DNA of 64,000 bases from Arthrobacter sp. 18067 (GCF_902706295.1 NZ_CACSJJ010000018.1:1-64000), one strand, 5' to 3'; positions 43,953-53,445 are shown, numbered from the stretch's first letter. The notes: generated by a model not told the origin, from the letters alone. Made by a program: numbers and translations.

Positions 43953-45095
43953 CTAGAGCTTGCCAGTCACAATGTTGAGCATGCGGCGCAGCGGTTCGGC
44001 TGCACCCCACAGGAGCTGGTCGCCAACAGTGAACGCACTGATGTATTCCGGCCCCATTTCGAGCTTGCGGATACGTCCCACGGGGATGTCCAGCGTGCCG
44101 GATGCAGCCACGGGGGTCAGGTCGGACATAGAGGCTTCCTTGGTGTTCGGAACAACCTTGGCCCACTCGTTGTCCTTGGCCAGGAGGTTCTCGATCTCCG
44201 TCACGGACAGGTCTTCGCGCAGCTTGAGCGTGAGGGCCTGGGAGTGGGAGCGCATGGCGCCGATGCGGACACACAGTCCGTCCATGGCGATGTGGTCCTT
44301 ACCGGCGGTGCCGTTGCCGGTGCCGAGGATCTTGTTGGTTTCGACGCCGGCTTTCCACTCTTCCTTGGACTGCCCGTTGCCGAGGTCGGCATCGATCCAG
44401 GGAATCAGGGACCCGGCCAGCGGAACGCCGAACTGTGTGGCGTCAACGCCGTTGCGCTGGGCAGCGAGGACCTTGTGGTCGATTTCCAGGATGGCCGACG
44501 CGGGATCGTCCAGTTCGCTGCTGACCTCGTTGTTGAGGGTGCCGAACTGGTTCAGGAGCTCGCGCATGTGGCGTGCGCCGCCACCGGAGGCAGCCTGGTA
44601 GGTCATGGAGGTGCCCCACTCCACCAGGTTGTTCTTGAACAGGCCACCGAGGCCCATGAGCATGCAGGAGACCGTACAGTTGCCGCCGATGAAGTCCTTC
44701 ACGCCGCCGGAGAGGCCGGCGTCGATGACGTCGCGGTTGATGGGGTCCAGCACGATGATCGAGTCGTCATTCATGCGCAAGGTGGAAGCAGCGTCGATCC
44801 AGAGACCGTCCCAGCCACGGCTGCGGAGTTCGCCGTGGACCTGCTTGGTGTAGTCCCCGCCTTGGGCGGTGACAATAATCGGCAGCTTGGCCAGCGTCTC
44901 AATATCGAACGCATCCTCGAGCTTGCCTGCCCCATCAGCAAAGGAAGGGGCGGCACCTCCTGCGTTCGAGGTGGAGAAAAATACCGGGTTGATGTTGGCG
45001 AAGTCGTTCTCTTCCTGCATGCGGTGCATCAGGACGGAGCCGACCATGCCACGCCAACCGACCAGTCCAACGGACGGATTAGCTGCTGTAGTCAT
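43953..45095 (-). CDS. asd: Aspartate-semialdehyde dehydrogenase, proteobacterial (E. coli-like) type
   Basis: A 380-residue NADP enzyme that reduces aspartyl phosphate to aspartate semialdehyde for lysine, threonine, methionine and diaminopimelate. Visible: NADP motif 'VGLVGWRGMVGSVL', catalytic C140 in 'GGNCTVSCMLM', 'ASGGGARHMRELL' and the His in 'GAMRSHSQALT'. The sequence follows the E. coli Asd pattern nearly throughout, including the C-terminal 'MGPEYISAFTVGDQLLWGAAEPLRRML', which is not the usual Gram-positive form. It stands alone; lysC is not adjacent. Confidence 0.95.
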   Translation of the reverse strand: MTTAANPSVGLVGWRGMVGSVLMHRMQEENDFANINPVFFSTSNAGGAAPSFADGAGKLEDAFDIETLAKLPIIVTAQGGDYTKQVHGELRSRGWDGLWIDAASTLRMNDDSIIVLDPINRDVIDAGLSGGVKDFIGGNCTVSCMLMGLGGLFKNNLVEWGTSMTYQAASGGGARHMRELLNQFGTLNNEVSSELDDPASAILEIDHKVLAAQRNGVDATQFGVPLAGSLIPWIDADLGNGQSKEEWKAGVETNKILGTGNGTAGKDHIAMDGLCVRIGAMRSHSQALTLKLREDLSVTEIENLLAKDNEWAKVVPNTKEASMSDLTPVAASGTLDIPVGRIRKLEMGPEYISAFTVGDQLLWGAAEPLRRMLNIVTGKL

Positions 45096-45202
45096 TCCCC
45101 AAGTCTAAACTTTCGGAGCAAACTACCGCTGTTGGTTACGTCACGCAGGCAATGCGCGACGCCGGCACCCATCGAGGCGGCTTGGCTCGCCGCCCGCAGC
45201 GG

Positions 45203-45424
45203 CTAGTGGCCGGCGTCGTGCTCTTGCAGCAAAAGGGCCTTGCGCTTGCGCAGGGCGAAGAAGGCACCAAACGTGAACACCTGAGTGACAACGACCAGCA
45301 CGATGATCCCGGCAATTTTGTTGCCGCCCAGGATCATGGTCAGTCCCACAATGGCGGAGATCAGTGCGAAGAGCGGCAGCAGCATATAGCCCAGCACGAA
45401 CAGGGTTTCAGGTTTCTTCAGCAT
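45203..45424 (-). CDS. Small two-helix membrane protein
   Basis: A 73-residue protein with two hydrophobic helices (about 8-30 and 38-58) and a basic segment 'LRKRKALLLQEHDAGH' at the C-terminus. It starts ten bases after folA and is the last gene of the thyA-folA unit. A longer open frame overlapping folA was rejected. No family recognised. Confidence 0.65.
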   Translation of the reverse strand: MLKKPETLFVLGYMLLPLFALISAIVGLTMILGGNKIAGIIVLVVVTQVFTFGAFFALRKRKALLLQEHDAGH

Positions 45425-45434
45425 GCTGGCTTTC

Positions 45435-46034
45435 CTAGCTTTCGGTCCGGCGCCACGTTGTGAACCGGTAGTTTGTGCCGTTCTTGGCGGAGAGCCAGCC
45501 CTCGGTCGGGGCAACGGTGTCGAAGGTCCAGTCCGGGCCAAGTTCAGGAGCGAAAGTGTCGCCCTCGAGGTCGGCGTCAATGATCGTGATGACCGCCACG
45601 TTGGCGATGCCCATGGACTGCTCAAAGATCTCGCCGCCCCCGATGATCCAGACCTTCTGGCCGCCGGGCGCGAATTGGGATTCGAGCAGCGCCTCGTCAA
45701 GCGACGAAACCACGACGGCGCCCTCGGCCTCGGGCGTGGATGCCCAGTTTGCGTTGCGGGTCACCACAATGTTGGTGCGGCCCGGGAGCGGACGGTACTT
45801 TTCGGGGAATGACAGCCACGTCTTGCGGCCCATGATGACGGGGTGACCCGTGGTGAGCTGGCTGAAGTGCTTCAGGTCTTCGGGCAGGTGCCACGGCATG
45901 GCGCCGTCCTTGCCGATCACACCGGACTTTGTCTGGGCCCACACCAGCCCAATGCCTGTCATGCGGCCAGCGGTTTCCTGGGTGAAGATCACGCCGGGCA
46001 GCTGGGAAGGAGTCCCGGAAGAAGGAGCGCTCAT
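45435..46034 (-). CDS. folA: Dihydrofolate reductase
   Basis: A 199-residue enzyme that reduces dihydrofolate to tetrahydrofolate with NADPH. Conserved: 'IGLVWAQTKSGVIGKDGAMPWHLPEDLKHF' with the catalytic Asp/Glu position in 'LPEDLKHF', 'HPVIMGRKTWLS', 'LPGRTNIVVTRN' and 'VWIIGGGEIFEQ'. The N-terminal 25 residues exceed the usual length. Its ATG overlaps the thyA stop (ATGA), matching the functional pairing with thymidylate synthase, which makes dihydrofolate. Confidence 0.94.
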   Translation of the reverse strand: MSAPSSGTPSQLPGVIFTQETAGRMTGIGLVWAQTKSGVIGKDGAMPWHLPEDLKHFSQLTTGHPVIMGRKTWLSFPEKYRPLPGRTNIVVTRNANWASTPEAEGAVVVSSLDEALLESQFAPGGQKVWIIGGGEIFEQSMGIANVAVITIIDADLEGDTFAPELGPDWTFDTVAPTEGWLSAKNGTNYRFTTWRRTES

Positions 46035-46834
46035 ACGGCAATCGGCGCCTTGATGGTGGGGTGGTGGCGGTAGTCCACAACCTCGAAGTCGTCCAGCGTG
46101 TAGTCGAAAATCGAGTCTGGCTTACGGAGGATCTTCAGCTGCGGGTATTCGTAGGGCTCACGGCTGAGCTGCTCGGCAACCTGGTCCACGTGGTTGTCGT
46201 AGACGTGCACGTCGCCGCCGGTCCAAACGAACTCGCCCGGCTCCAGGCCAAGTTGCTGGGCCACCATGCGCGTCAGCAGCGCGTATGAAGCAATGTTGAA
46301 GGGTACGCCCAGGAAGGTGTCCGCGGAGCGCTGGTACAACTGGCAGGACAGCTTGCCGTCGGCCACATAGAACTGGAAGAAAGCATGGCAAGGTGGCAGG
46401 GCCATGTCTTTGAGCTCGGAAACGTTCCATGCAGACACAATGTGCCGGCGTGAATCGGGGTTGGCGGCCAGGTTGGACATGAGCTCGGAGATTTGGTCGA
46501 TGTGTCCGCCGTCGGGAGTTGGCCAACTGCGCCACTGCACCCCGTAGACAGGGCCGAGTTCGCCATCGGCGTCAGCCCATTCGTCCCAGATGGAGACGCC
46601 CTGGTCCTGCATCCACTTCACGTTCGAGTCGCCTCGCAGGAACCACAGGAGCTCGACTGCCACGGACTTGAAGTGGACCCGCTTGGTGGTGATGAGCGGG
46701 AAGCTTTCGGCAAGATCGAACCTCAACTGGCGGCCAAAAACGCTGCGCGTTCCGGTTCCGGTGCGGTCCGACTTGTGCGTGCCGTTGGCCATGACGTCAC
46801 GCAAAAGGTCTTCATAAGGGGTGGGGATGCTCAC
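46031..46834 (-). CDS. thyA: Thymidylate synthase ThyA
   Basis: A 267-residue enzyme converting dUMP to dTMP with methylene-tetrahydrofolate. Catalytic Cys in 'LPPCHAFFQFYV', phosphate-binding 'CQLYQRSADTFLGVPFNIASYA', 'DSRRHIVSAWN' and 'GGDVHVYDNHVDQ' are intact. Its GTG start overlaps the stop of the GntR gene (GTGA). It is therefore translated as part of a run of overlapping genes that begins with a membrane protein and its GntR regulator. Confidence 0.96.
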   Translation of the reverse strand: MSIPTPYEDLLRDVMANGTHKSDRTGTGTRSVFGRQLRFDLAESFPLITTKRVHFKSVAVELLWFLRGDSNVKWMQDQGVSIWDEWADADGELGPVYGVQWRSWPTPDGGHIDQISELMSNLAANPDSRRHIVSAWNVSELKDMALPPCHAFFQFYVADGKLSCQLYQRSADTFLGVPFNIASYALLTRMVAQQLGLEPGEFVWTGGDVHVYDNHVDQVAEQLSREPYEYPQLKILRKPDSIFDYTLDDFEVVDYRHHPTIKAPIAV

Positions 46835-47223
46835 GAGTCCAGCTTACTGGTCAGCCGCCCTCGAACCAGATCTATGAGAGTGTCGTCACCAATGCCCGCG
46901 TCGCGGGCCGTCCGGAGCAAACCGTCGACGGCGGCCATCACCGCAGAGTCCGCGCGAACAGCGCCGTGGGGTGCCGGGGGCGGGCCGACGACGACAGTTC
47001 CGTTCCGCCGTCGTGATTCAATCAGCCCGGACTGCTCGAGTTCCTTGTAGGCGCGTGCGACCGTTCCCGCCGCAATGCCCAGGTCCGCTGCCAGGCTGCG
47101 GACCGTGGGCAGGCGGCTGCCTGGTTCCAGCACTCCCACGGCAATCAGGGAACTGAGCTGGCGGCGGATCTGCTCGTACGGCGGGACGGGATCCGCCAGG
47201 TCGACTGTGATCCCGGCGGTCAT
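46831..47223 (-). CDS. GntR-family regulator, YtrA subfamily
   Basis: A 130-residue regulator consisting of the GntR winged helix (about 10-75, 'PPYEQIRRQLSSLIAVGVLEPGSRLPTVRSLAADLGIAAGTVARAYKELE') plus a short helical tail, as in the YtrA subfamily. Members usually control an operon for a membrane transporter that includes themselves. Its ATG overlaps the stop of the membrane protein gene and its stop overlaps thyA. TTGTATC repeats before the membrane gene are likely sites. Confidence 0.87.
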   Translation of the reverse strand: MTAGITVDLADPVPPYEQIRRQLSSLIAVGVLEPGSRLPTVRSLAADLGIAAGTVARAYKELEQSGLIESRRRNGTVVVGPPPAPHGAVRADSAVMAAVDGLLRTARDAGIGDDTLIDLVRGRLTSKLDS

Positions 47224-48884
47224 TGTGCGTGTTCCCCTTGCTTGGCGGTGTTCCCCCGGGGGAGGGTGCGGAACAGGCTCCGCACCGGCGTCACGGCGAC
47301 GAGGACCGCGATGACGGCCAGGACCATGCCGATCGTGCCCGCAGGGCTGGGGCCAATCGGGTCCGGGCTGGGGCCCGGCGGGAATACTCCATACCAGGCG
47401 TTGCCGGTACTGATCAGCAGTGCGGCCGCCTGCCCCAGGCAATACGCGGAGAGGGTCCTGACGATCCTGTACATGCTGATGGCTCGAAGCGCGGCATCCA
47501 GTCCTGCGTTGCCGCCTGTCTCTGGGATACCTCGACGGCGGCGCACCGTCAGGACGGCTGCGGAGCCGGCCAGCGCGACCACCATGGAGACGAGAACCGC
47601 GGCCGGCCAGGTCTTGGAACCGAACGGTTGCACCTCGCCGGCTACCGCGAAAGCGAGCGCGGCGGCCAGTACCAGGGCGCTGCCTATGGCAAAGGAGAAC
47701 AAGCCTTTGGAGACGGGCTGCCGTGGCCATCGGAGGGGAGCGCCGGATGTACCGTAATTGCGTCCGATCAGGAGGTCGCCCGCGGCAATGGCTGCCAAGA
47801 GAATGACGGCGACCATGCCGGTCATCGAAGGAAATGCCCACAGCTCAGGTGTTCGAGCCGGCATCAGGATTGCCGCGTAGCCGGTAACGAGCGCAACAAC
47901 GCCCAGCACGCCCAGCGCCGCTCCGACGGAAATGCTGAGCCGGGCCGCCCCATGGGTTCGGGGATCGGCGCGGAGGGTGGCAGCGCTGGTGGTCGTGGCC
48001 GCTTTGAGCAGCGATGGCAGCTCGGGAACCCGCCACCACCACATGACGAGCAATACCGCCATGTTGACCATGCCGACGTAATTGAACCAGGACGACTGCC
48101 ACAGGGCTCCAGGGGCTGGCTGCGCAGCGAAGTTCCCGGCGATGCTCGCCAGCCCGGCTGCGATGGTCGCGACAGTCCGCAGCAAGCGGTTGCTGGCTAT
48201 GGCGCGGAGTGTCCGGTTATCGTCGCCGTCGAGTGTTTCAAGCTGCCGGCGGCGGGCAATCAACAGCAGCACAAGAAGGGTTCCGGCGGCAAGAACCAGC
48301 AGGGCCCCGCCCAGCCATGCGGCCAGCTCCCAGCCGGGAATCCTACCTTCCTGCCCTTGGCCCATGTAGCCGTTGTCCGGATACCCGGTGTCCGGAGGTG
48401 GCGCCTGGGTCGGTGGAGTGGGCTGCACGGGAGTGTGGCCAGGGAGCGTTGAGATCCAGGCGATGACCAGGGCAGCAAAGGCGAAAATGGCGGCAGTGGT
48501 CCAAGCGAGTTTGCGGGGGAGGAAGTCCCTGATCCTGCGGACGGTCAGTTCGGCGTACCTGCGTGGTGCTTTCGGTGCGGGGTAGCTCATCTGACCCAAG
48601 GCATGGACGGCGAGGCAGGCGAGAATCGGCCAGGCGAGTGCGCCGGCGATCTGCTCGGGAGTTGTGGGGGCACTGGCCCCCATGGGGTTCACGCGAAGGA
48701 TCCCCGTGTTCATGGCCCCTTGCAAGGAGCTGGCCATCCATCCAATGATGCCCACCCATAGCCCGTGTGACGCAACGGATTGGGAGTCGGGCTTGGACCA
48801 CACCTGCATCCGAAGGAACAGGTACACGATGACGGCGCCCACAACCGGGCCAAGGAAGAACATCGGTGGCAGGCTCAAGAACAC
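47220..48884 (-). CDS. Polytopic membrane protein under GntR control
   Basis: A 554-residue membrane protein with roughly 12 helices and a Pro-rich loop near residues 150-180 (about 'HTPVQPTPPTQAPPPD'). The GTG at 48884 was chosen because a GGGGG run lies eight bases before it; a TTG at 48899 is the other option. No ABC, MFS or enzyme motif was recognised. It leads the operon with the YtrA-type regulator, a context usually linked to cell-envelope stress transporters, but no ATPase gene is present. Confidence 0.65.
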   Translation of the reverse strand: MFLSLPPMFFLGPVVGAVIVYLFLRMQVWSKPDSQSVASHGLWVGIIGWMASSLQGAMNTGILRVNPMGASAPTTPEQIAGALAWPILACLAVHALGQMSYPAPKAPRRYAELTVRRIRDFLPRKLAWTTAAIFAFAALVIAWISTLPGHTPVQPTPPTQAPPPDTGYPDNGYMGQGQEGRIPGWELAAWLGGALLVLAAGTLLVLLLIARRRQLETLDGDDNRTLRAIASNRLLRTVATIAAGLASIAGNFAAQPAPGALWQSSWFNYVGMVNMAVLLVMWWWRVPELPSLLKAATTTSAATLRADPRTHGAARLSISVGAALGVLGVVALVTGYAAILMPARTPELWAFPSMTGMVAVILLAAIAAGDLLIGRNYGTSGAPLRWPRQPVSKGLFSFAIGSALVLAAALAFAVAGEVQPFGSKTWPAAVLVSMVVALAGSAAVLTVRRRRGIPETGGNAGLDAALRAISMYRIVRTLSAYCLGQAAALLISTGNAWYGVFPPGPSPDPIGPSPAGTIGMVLAVIAVLVAVTPVRSLFRTLPRGNTAKQGEHAQ

Positions 48885-48903
48885 GTCGAAGACCCCCAAG
48901 TCT

Positions 48904-48946
48904 TTGTATCGAAAAGTGCGATTATTGTATCAACCATCTGATACAA
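48904..48946. promoter_or_regulatory. GntR (YtrA-type) operator cluster
   Basis: TTGTATC occurs at 48904-48910 and 48925-48931, and its complement GATACAA at 48940-48946. The last two form an inverted repeat with an 8-base spacer. The site lies directly upstream of the membrane protein-GntR operon and is AT-rich, fitting autoregulation. Confidence 0.65.
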
Positions 48947-48969
48947 AAACCTGGGGCGCAAGTAAAGGA

Positions 48970-49938
48970 CTAGTCGTCGAAAGGCTTGACCTGTTCCACG
49001 GAGACGATCTTCCGCTCAGATCCCCGGACAACCTGGCAGACAATGACTTCGCCGGGCGTCAGATACGGGTCTGACACGGGAAGGAGCGCCTTCAGGCCTT
49101 GCGACATGTGCTGGCCCAGCTGCTTCAAGGCAGTAGGTAGGGCCGGACGATGTGTGCAGACCGCGATGGGCACCTGCTTGTCGAACAAGGCCTCAACTGC
49201 CGCAGCAGTCTTTTTGGGAGAGCGCTGGTGGTTGTGCTCCGTGAGGGCCTCCACCAGTTTTACCTTGGCGCCGCTCGCCTTCGCATACGGAGCAATGGTG
49301 GCAACACAACGCGCCCACGGACTGGTCACCACGCGTTGCGGTTTCCAGACCTCCAGAAGGCGCTGGACGGCAACTGCCTGACGCTGGCCCGTCGCTGCCA
49401 ATGGGCGGTCGCCCTCGGCCTTGGTCCAGGAGGACCGGGGCTTCGCTTTGGCATGGCGGATCAGTACCAGGGGCCATGTGTCCAGCTCGCCGCGGACGTG
49501 GGCCTTCTCCAGGTATTCGAGTGGCTCCACATCCGTCGGGTTGCTCAGGAATGAGGCAGCCCGGTCAGGGCTGCACCACATAACGCTGTCCACTTCCTTG
49601 CCGTCGGGCCTAAGCTGCGCGCCATTGACCTTGACAGCCCAATACCGCACCACTTTCAGGCCGGCAGCAACGTGGTAGTGAATTGGCGGGAGTGGTATGC
49701 CCAAAGGGGCCTGGAGGCCAATCTCCTCCCACACTTCACGGGCCGCGCACTCCGGAACCGTTTCGCCGGCGTCGAGCTTACCTTTGGGCCAGGACCAATC
49801 GTCGTACCGGGGCCTGTGGATGAGGAGGACCTCAAGGGTGCCCTTGTTGATCCGCCACGGAATGGCGCCGGCCGCGATGACGGCCACCGGCTCGCCGGGG
49901 TGGTCTGTTTGATCCGCCACGGGTGTATCGCTGTTCAA
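48970..49938 (-). CDS. mutT1: MutT1-like Nudix hydrolase fused to a histidine phosphatase domain
   Basis: A 322-residue two-domain enzyme. The N-terminal Nudix domain carries the box 'GKLDAGETVPECAAREVWEEIGL' (about residues 53-75); the C-terminal domain has the phosphatase 'LVLIRHAKA' with the catalytic His. In mycobacteria MutT1 hydrolyses 8-oxo-GTP and diadenosine polyphosphates. It starts nine bases after ppk1, the same order as in Mycobacterium tuberculosis. The start appears to be TTG with GAGGAAA upstream. Confidence 0.88.
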   Translation of the reverse strand: MNSDTPVADQTDHPGEPVAVIAAGAIPWRINKGTLEVLLIHRPRYDDWSWPKGKLDAGETVPECAAREVWEEIGLQAPLGIPLPPIHYHVAAGLKVVRYWAVKVNGAQLRPDGKEVDSVMWCSPDRAASFLSNPTDVEPLEYLEKAHVRGELDTWPLVLIRHAKAKPRSSWTKAEGDRPLAATGQRQAVAVQRLLEVWKPQRVVTSPWARCVATIAPYAKASGAKVKLVEALTEHNHQRSPKKTAAAVEALFDKQVPIAVCTHRPALPTALKQLGQHMSQGLKALLPVSDPYLTPGEVIVCQVVRGSERKIVSVEQVKPFDD

Positions 49939-49947
49939 GTGTTTCCT

Positions 49948-52197
49948 CTACCGCCGGGCCGATGCGCGCTGGCGTGAACGTGAGTCCAGGAGCCAGGACT
50001 GCATGTCCAGCAACGGCTTGCCGTCCTCGTCCAGATGATGCCTGGTCCAGTGTCCGTGATCGTTCAGGTGCCAGCTGGCGGTTCCATCATCCACGTAGCG
50101 GCGCATGAGGTCCATGACCGTTGCGGTATCTTCCTTGCTGGCCAACTGAACCAGGGCTTCCACGCGGCGGTCCAGGTTGCGGTGCATCATGTCTGCGGAA
50201 CCGATGTACACCACGGGCTCGCCGCCGTTGCCAAAGGCAAAGACGCGCGAGTGCTCAAGGAAGCGGCCCAGGATGGAGCGGACAGTGATGTTCTCGCTGA
50301 GCCCGGGGACTCCCGGCCGCAGTGAGCAGATGCCGCGCACCACTACGTCAACCTTTACGCCGGCCTGCGAAGCGCGGTAGAGGGCGTCGATGATGGCTTC
50401 GTCCACCATCGAGTTGACCTTGATCTGCACGAGGCCCGGGATGCCTGCGCGTGCATGGCGGATCTCAGTTTCGATCCTGTCCACCAAGCCCGCACGGACG
50501 GAACGAGGCGCTACAAGCAGCCTTTTGAACGTTGACTTCGGGGCATAGCCGGAGAGCTGGTTGAACAGCTTGGACAGGTCCTCGCCCACCTGCTCATTGG
50601 CTGTCAGCAAGCCCAGGTCCTCGTAGTAGCGGGCCGTGCGCGGGTGGTAGTTGCCAGTGCCGATGTGGCAGTAGCGGCGGAGGCCGTCCACTTCCTGCCG
50701 GACCACCAGTGAGAGCTTGCAGTGGGTCTTCAGGCCCACGATGCCGTACACCACGTGAACGCCGGCCTGTTCCAGTTTGCGGGCCCAGGAGATGTTGGCC
50801 TGCTCATCAAAGCGCGCCTTGATCTCCACAAGGGCCAGGACCTGCTTGCCCGCCTCGGCGGCATCGATCAGGGCGTCCACGATGGGGGAGTCGCCGGACG
50901 TGCGGTACAGGGTCTGCTTGATGGCCTGCACCTTGGGATCCGCGGCCGCCTGTTCCAGGAATGCCTGAACGGAGGTGGAGAAGGAGTCGTATGGGTGGTG
51001 GAGCAGGATATCCCTGCGGCGCATGGCGGCAAAGACGTTCGCTGCCTTGGAAGTCTCAGACTCGTTGAGGTACCGGGAAGTGTGGGGTACATGCTTGGGG
51101 TAGTGGAGGTCGGCCCGGTCGATGCCGCTGATCGCCGACAGCCCACGGAGGTCCAGAGGTGCCGGAACGGAATAGACCTCGGACTCCTCGACGCCAAGTT
51201 CCCGAATCAGCAGCGCTTTGATGTTCGGGTTGATGTCCGTCGTGACTTCCAGCCGCACGGGAGGACCGAAGCGCCTGCGCAGCAGTTCCTTTTCCAAGGC
51301 CTGCAGGAGGTTCTCGGCGTCGTCCTCTTCAACTTCCAGGTCCTCGTTGCGGGTGACGCGGAAGGTGTGGTGCTCCAGGACTTCCATCCCGGGGAAGAGC
51401 TTGTCCAAGTGGACGGCGATGACTTCTTCCAGGGCAATGAACCTGGCAACCCGGCCCGGGATGGCACCGGCGCGCGGTCCATCCACGGAAATGAGGCGCG
51501 GGAGCTGGTCCGGAACCTTCACGCGGGCGAAGAGTTCCTTGTCGCTGATCGGGTTGCTCACGATCACCGCAAGGTTCAGGGAGAGCCCAGAGATGTAGGG
51601 GAAGGGATGCGCAGGGTCCACGGCCAGCGGTGTCAGGATGGGGAAGACCTTTTCCTGGAACATGATGCTGATCCGGTGGCGGGCATCCTCATCGAGCTCA
51701 TGCCAGTGCATGAGGTGGATGTGCTCGTAGGCCAGGGCCGGACGGATCTGCTCGGCGAAGACCCGTGCGTGGCGCTCTTGAAGCCTGTGGGCTTCTTCGC
51801 TGATCTGCTCCAGCACCTCAATGGGGCTCAGGCCTGCGGGGGAGGGCACGGCCAAACCCGTGGCGATGCGCCGCTTGAGGCCAGCCACCCGAACCATGAA
51901 GAACTCGTCCAGGTTGGAAGCGAAGATCGACAGGAAGCTGACGCGTTCCAGCAGGAAAAGGTCCGGATCCTCAGCGAGCTCCAGCACACGTGAGTTGAAC
52001 GCCAGCCAGCTGAGTTCGCGGTCCAGGAAGCGGTCCGGGGAGATATCTCCTTCGGGCACAAGGCTCGGGGCGAACTCCGGAATGTCGATGCGGTCCTGGG
52101 TGGCCCGAGAGGCCGGCACTTCCGATGATCCGAAGCGCGGGGGCAATGTTGCACCCTTAGAGGTGGATCCGGCGGTGCCGACGGGGTCCGGCTGCAT
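49948..52197 (-). CDS. ppk1: Polyphosphate kinase 1
   Basis: A 749-residue enzyme that reversibly makes inorganic polyphosphate from ATP. Visible: N-terminal domain 'DRELSWLAFNSRVLELAED', head domain, and two phospholipase-D-like catalytic domains with the autophosphorylated His in 'GLKTHCKLSLVV', 'HIGTGNYHPRTARYYEDLGLL', and the second His region 'GSADMMHRNLDRRVE'. AGGAGA precedes the ATG. Length is slightly above E. coli Ppk because of an N-terminal extension of about 45 residues. It is the first gene of the ppk1-mutT1 unit. Confidence 0.95.
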   Translation of the reverse strand: MQPDPVGTAGSTSKGATLPPRFGSSEVPASRATQDRIDIPEFAPSLVPEGDISPDRFLDRELSWLAFNSRVLELAEDPDLFLLERVSFLSIFASNLDEFFMVRVAGLKRRIATGLAVPSPAGLSPIEVLEQISEEAHRLQERHARVFAEQIRPALAYEHIHLMHWHELDEDARHRISIMFQEKVFPILTPLAVDPAHPFPYISGLSLNLAVIVSNPISDKELFARVKVPDQLPRLISVDGPRAGAIPGRVARFIALEEVIAVHLDKLFPGMEVLEHHTFRVTRNEDLEVEEDDAENLLQALEKELLRRRFGPPVRLEVTTDINPNIKALLIRELGVEESEVYSVPAPLDLRGLSAISGIDRADLHYPKHVPHTSRYLNESETSKAANVFAAMRRRDILLHHPYDSFSTSVQAFLEQAAADPKVQAIKQTLYRTSGDSPIVDALIDAAEAGKQVLALVEIKARFDEQANISWARKLEQAGVHVVYGIVGLKTHCKLSLVVRQEVDGLRRYCHIGTGNYHPRTARYYEDLGLLTANEQVGEDLSKLFNQLSGYAPKSTFKRLLVAPRSVRAGLVDRIETEIRHARAGIPGLVQIKVNSMVDEAIIDALYRASQAGVKVDVVVRGICSLRPGVPGLSENITVRSILGRFLEHSRVFAFGNGGEPVVYIGSADMMHRNLDRRVEALVQLASKEDTATVMDLMRRYVDDGTASWHLNDHGHWTRHHLDEDGKPLLDMQSWLLDSRSRQRASARR

Positions 52198-52300
52198 GGG
52201 GTTCTCCTAAGCTCAGGACGGGGTTTCCTCCCACATTACAAGCAATTCCACTGCTCGAATCCAAGATGTCACCGGCTTTAGGCCAAGTGATCCCGCATGG

Positions 52301-53272
52301 TTATTTTTTGGCCACCGGGCCATACATCACGTCGGTGTCCCAGCGAACGAAGCCGAGTTTCTGGTATAGGGCTACTGCTGCATGGTTATCGGCGTCCACA
52401 TAGAGCATCACCGCATGCAGGCCTTTGTCCTGGAGGTGCTGGATTCCCGCGACGGTCAGCGCCTTGCCCAGGCCCAGGCCTTGGGCGGCGGGCGTCACGC
52501 CTACCACGTACACCTCGCCGATGGCAGGGTGCGGCCCCTGCCGCGGATGGACTTTGGTCCAGTGGAACCCCAGCAGTTCCCCCTCGGCGTTGACAGCCAG
52601 CAGGAAGCCTTCGGGATCGAACCACTCTTCGGTCTTCCGCGCCTCAAGGTCCGCGAGGGTCATCGAGCCCTGCTCCGGGTGGTGTGAGAAGGCTGCACTG
52701 TTTGCGGCAAGCCAGGCTTGCTCATCCTGGCCTGGCACGAAGGCGCGGAGTGAGACGCCGTCCGGGAGTCCGGCGTCGGGCAGTGAGGAGGCCGACGACA
52801 TCAGCCGCATCTTCCACAGTTCCCGCACAGGCCCGTATTCAAAGCGCTTCGCGAGTTCGGCAGCGGCTTCGTGGTTGCCGTGCGACCATGCACTGAGTCC
52901 GTCCAGGCTGCGTTTGCCCCGCAACGAGTCCAGCAGCCTCCCGGCAACGCCCTGGTTGCGGTAACTCGGGTGCACAGCCAGCTCCAGCACGCCGCTTCCA
53001 TCCCCGTTTTCAATGACGACGGCGGTTCCGGCCAGGTCTTCACCCGTGGCGGGATCCGAGTCCTCATCGGGCGCGTAGAGGACGAACGATAAGACGGAGT
53101 GATCGCCGGCATCGGCGCCACGCAGCATCACCAGCGTTTGCTCCGAGAAGGGAGGGTTTCCGTCGGACTCCTCTGCTGCAGCAGCGAGGGTCTTGACGTC
53201 TTTGAGGAGTTCGGGGTCCAAGGCGCCGGCAATGATCAGGACGGGCCAGTTTTCCGGGTGCGCGTGACTCAT
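52301..53272 (-). CDS. mshD: Mycothiol synthase
   Basis: A 323-residue protein of two tandem GNAT acetyltransferase domains, the architecture of MshD, which acetylates Cys-GlcN-Ins to complete mycothiol. Acetyl-CoA loops are visible as 'VHPSYRNQGVAGRLLDSL' in the first domain and 'VTPAAQGLGLGKALTVAGIQHL' in the second, with 'LYVDADNHAAVALYQKLGFVRWDTDVMY' at the end. It shows that the organism is an actinobacterium that uses mycothiol. It stands alone. Confidence 0.93.
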   Translation of the reverse strand: MSHAHPENWPVLIIAGALDPELLKDVKTLAAAAEESDGNPPFSEQTLVMLRGADAGDHSVLSFVLYAPDEDSDPATGEDLAGTAVVIENGDGSGVLELAVHPSYRNQGVAGRLLDSLRGKRSLDGLSAWSHGNHEAAAELAKRFEYGPVRELWKMRLMSSASSLPDAGLPDGVSLRAFVPGQDEQAWLAANSAAFSHHPEQGSMTLADLEARKTEEWFDPEGFLLAVNAEGELLGFHWTKVHPRQGPHPAIGEVYVVGVTPAAQGLGLGKALTVAGIQHLQDKGLHAVMLYVDADNHAAVALYQKLGFVRWDTDVMYGPVAKK

Positions 53273-53445
53273 GATGCAAGGCTATACGTCCGGGGCAAGC
53301 CCCGTGATTTGATGTCCCCGCGGAACGGAGGTAGTCTCGTTATCTCGTTCGGCTTTGAGGTTTGTCCACGCAGCCGGGCATTGGGGGGATCCACCAGTGG
53401 GGTGGCCTCGATACGTTCGACCCGTATGTCCTCCACCAAGAAATG

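Noticed and set aside
50722..51993. 423-residue plus-strand frame opposite ppk1
   Set aside because: Antisense shadow with no recognisable domain.
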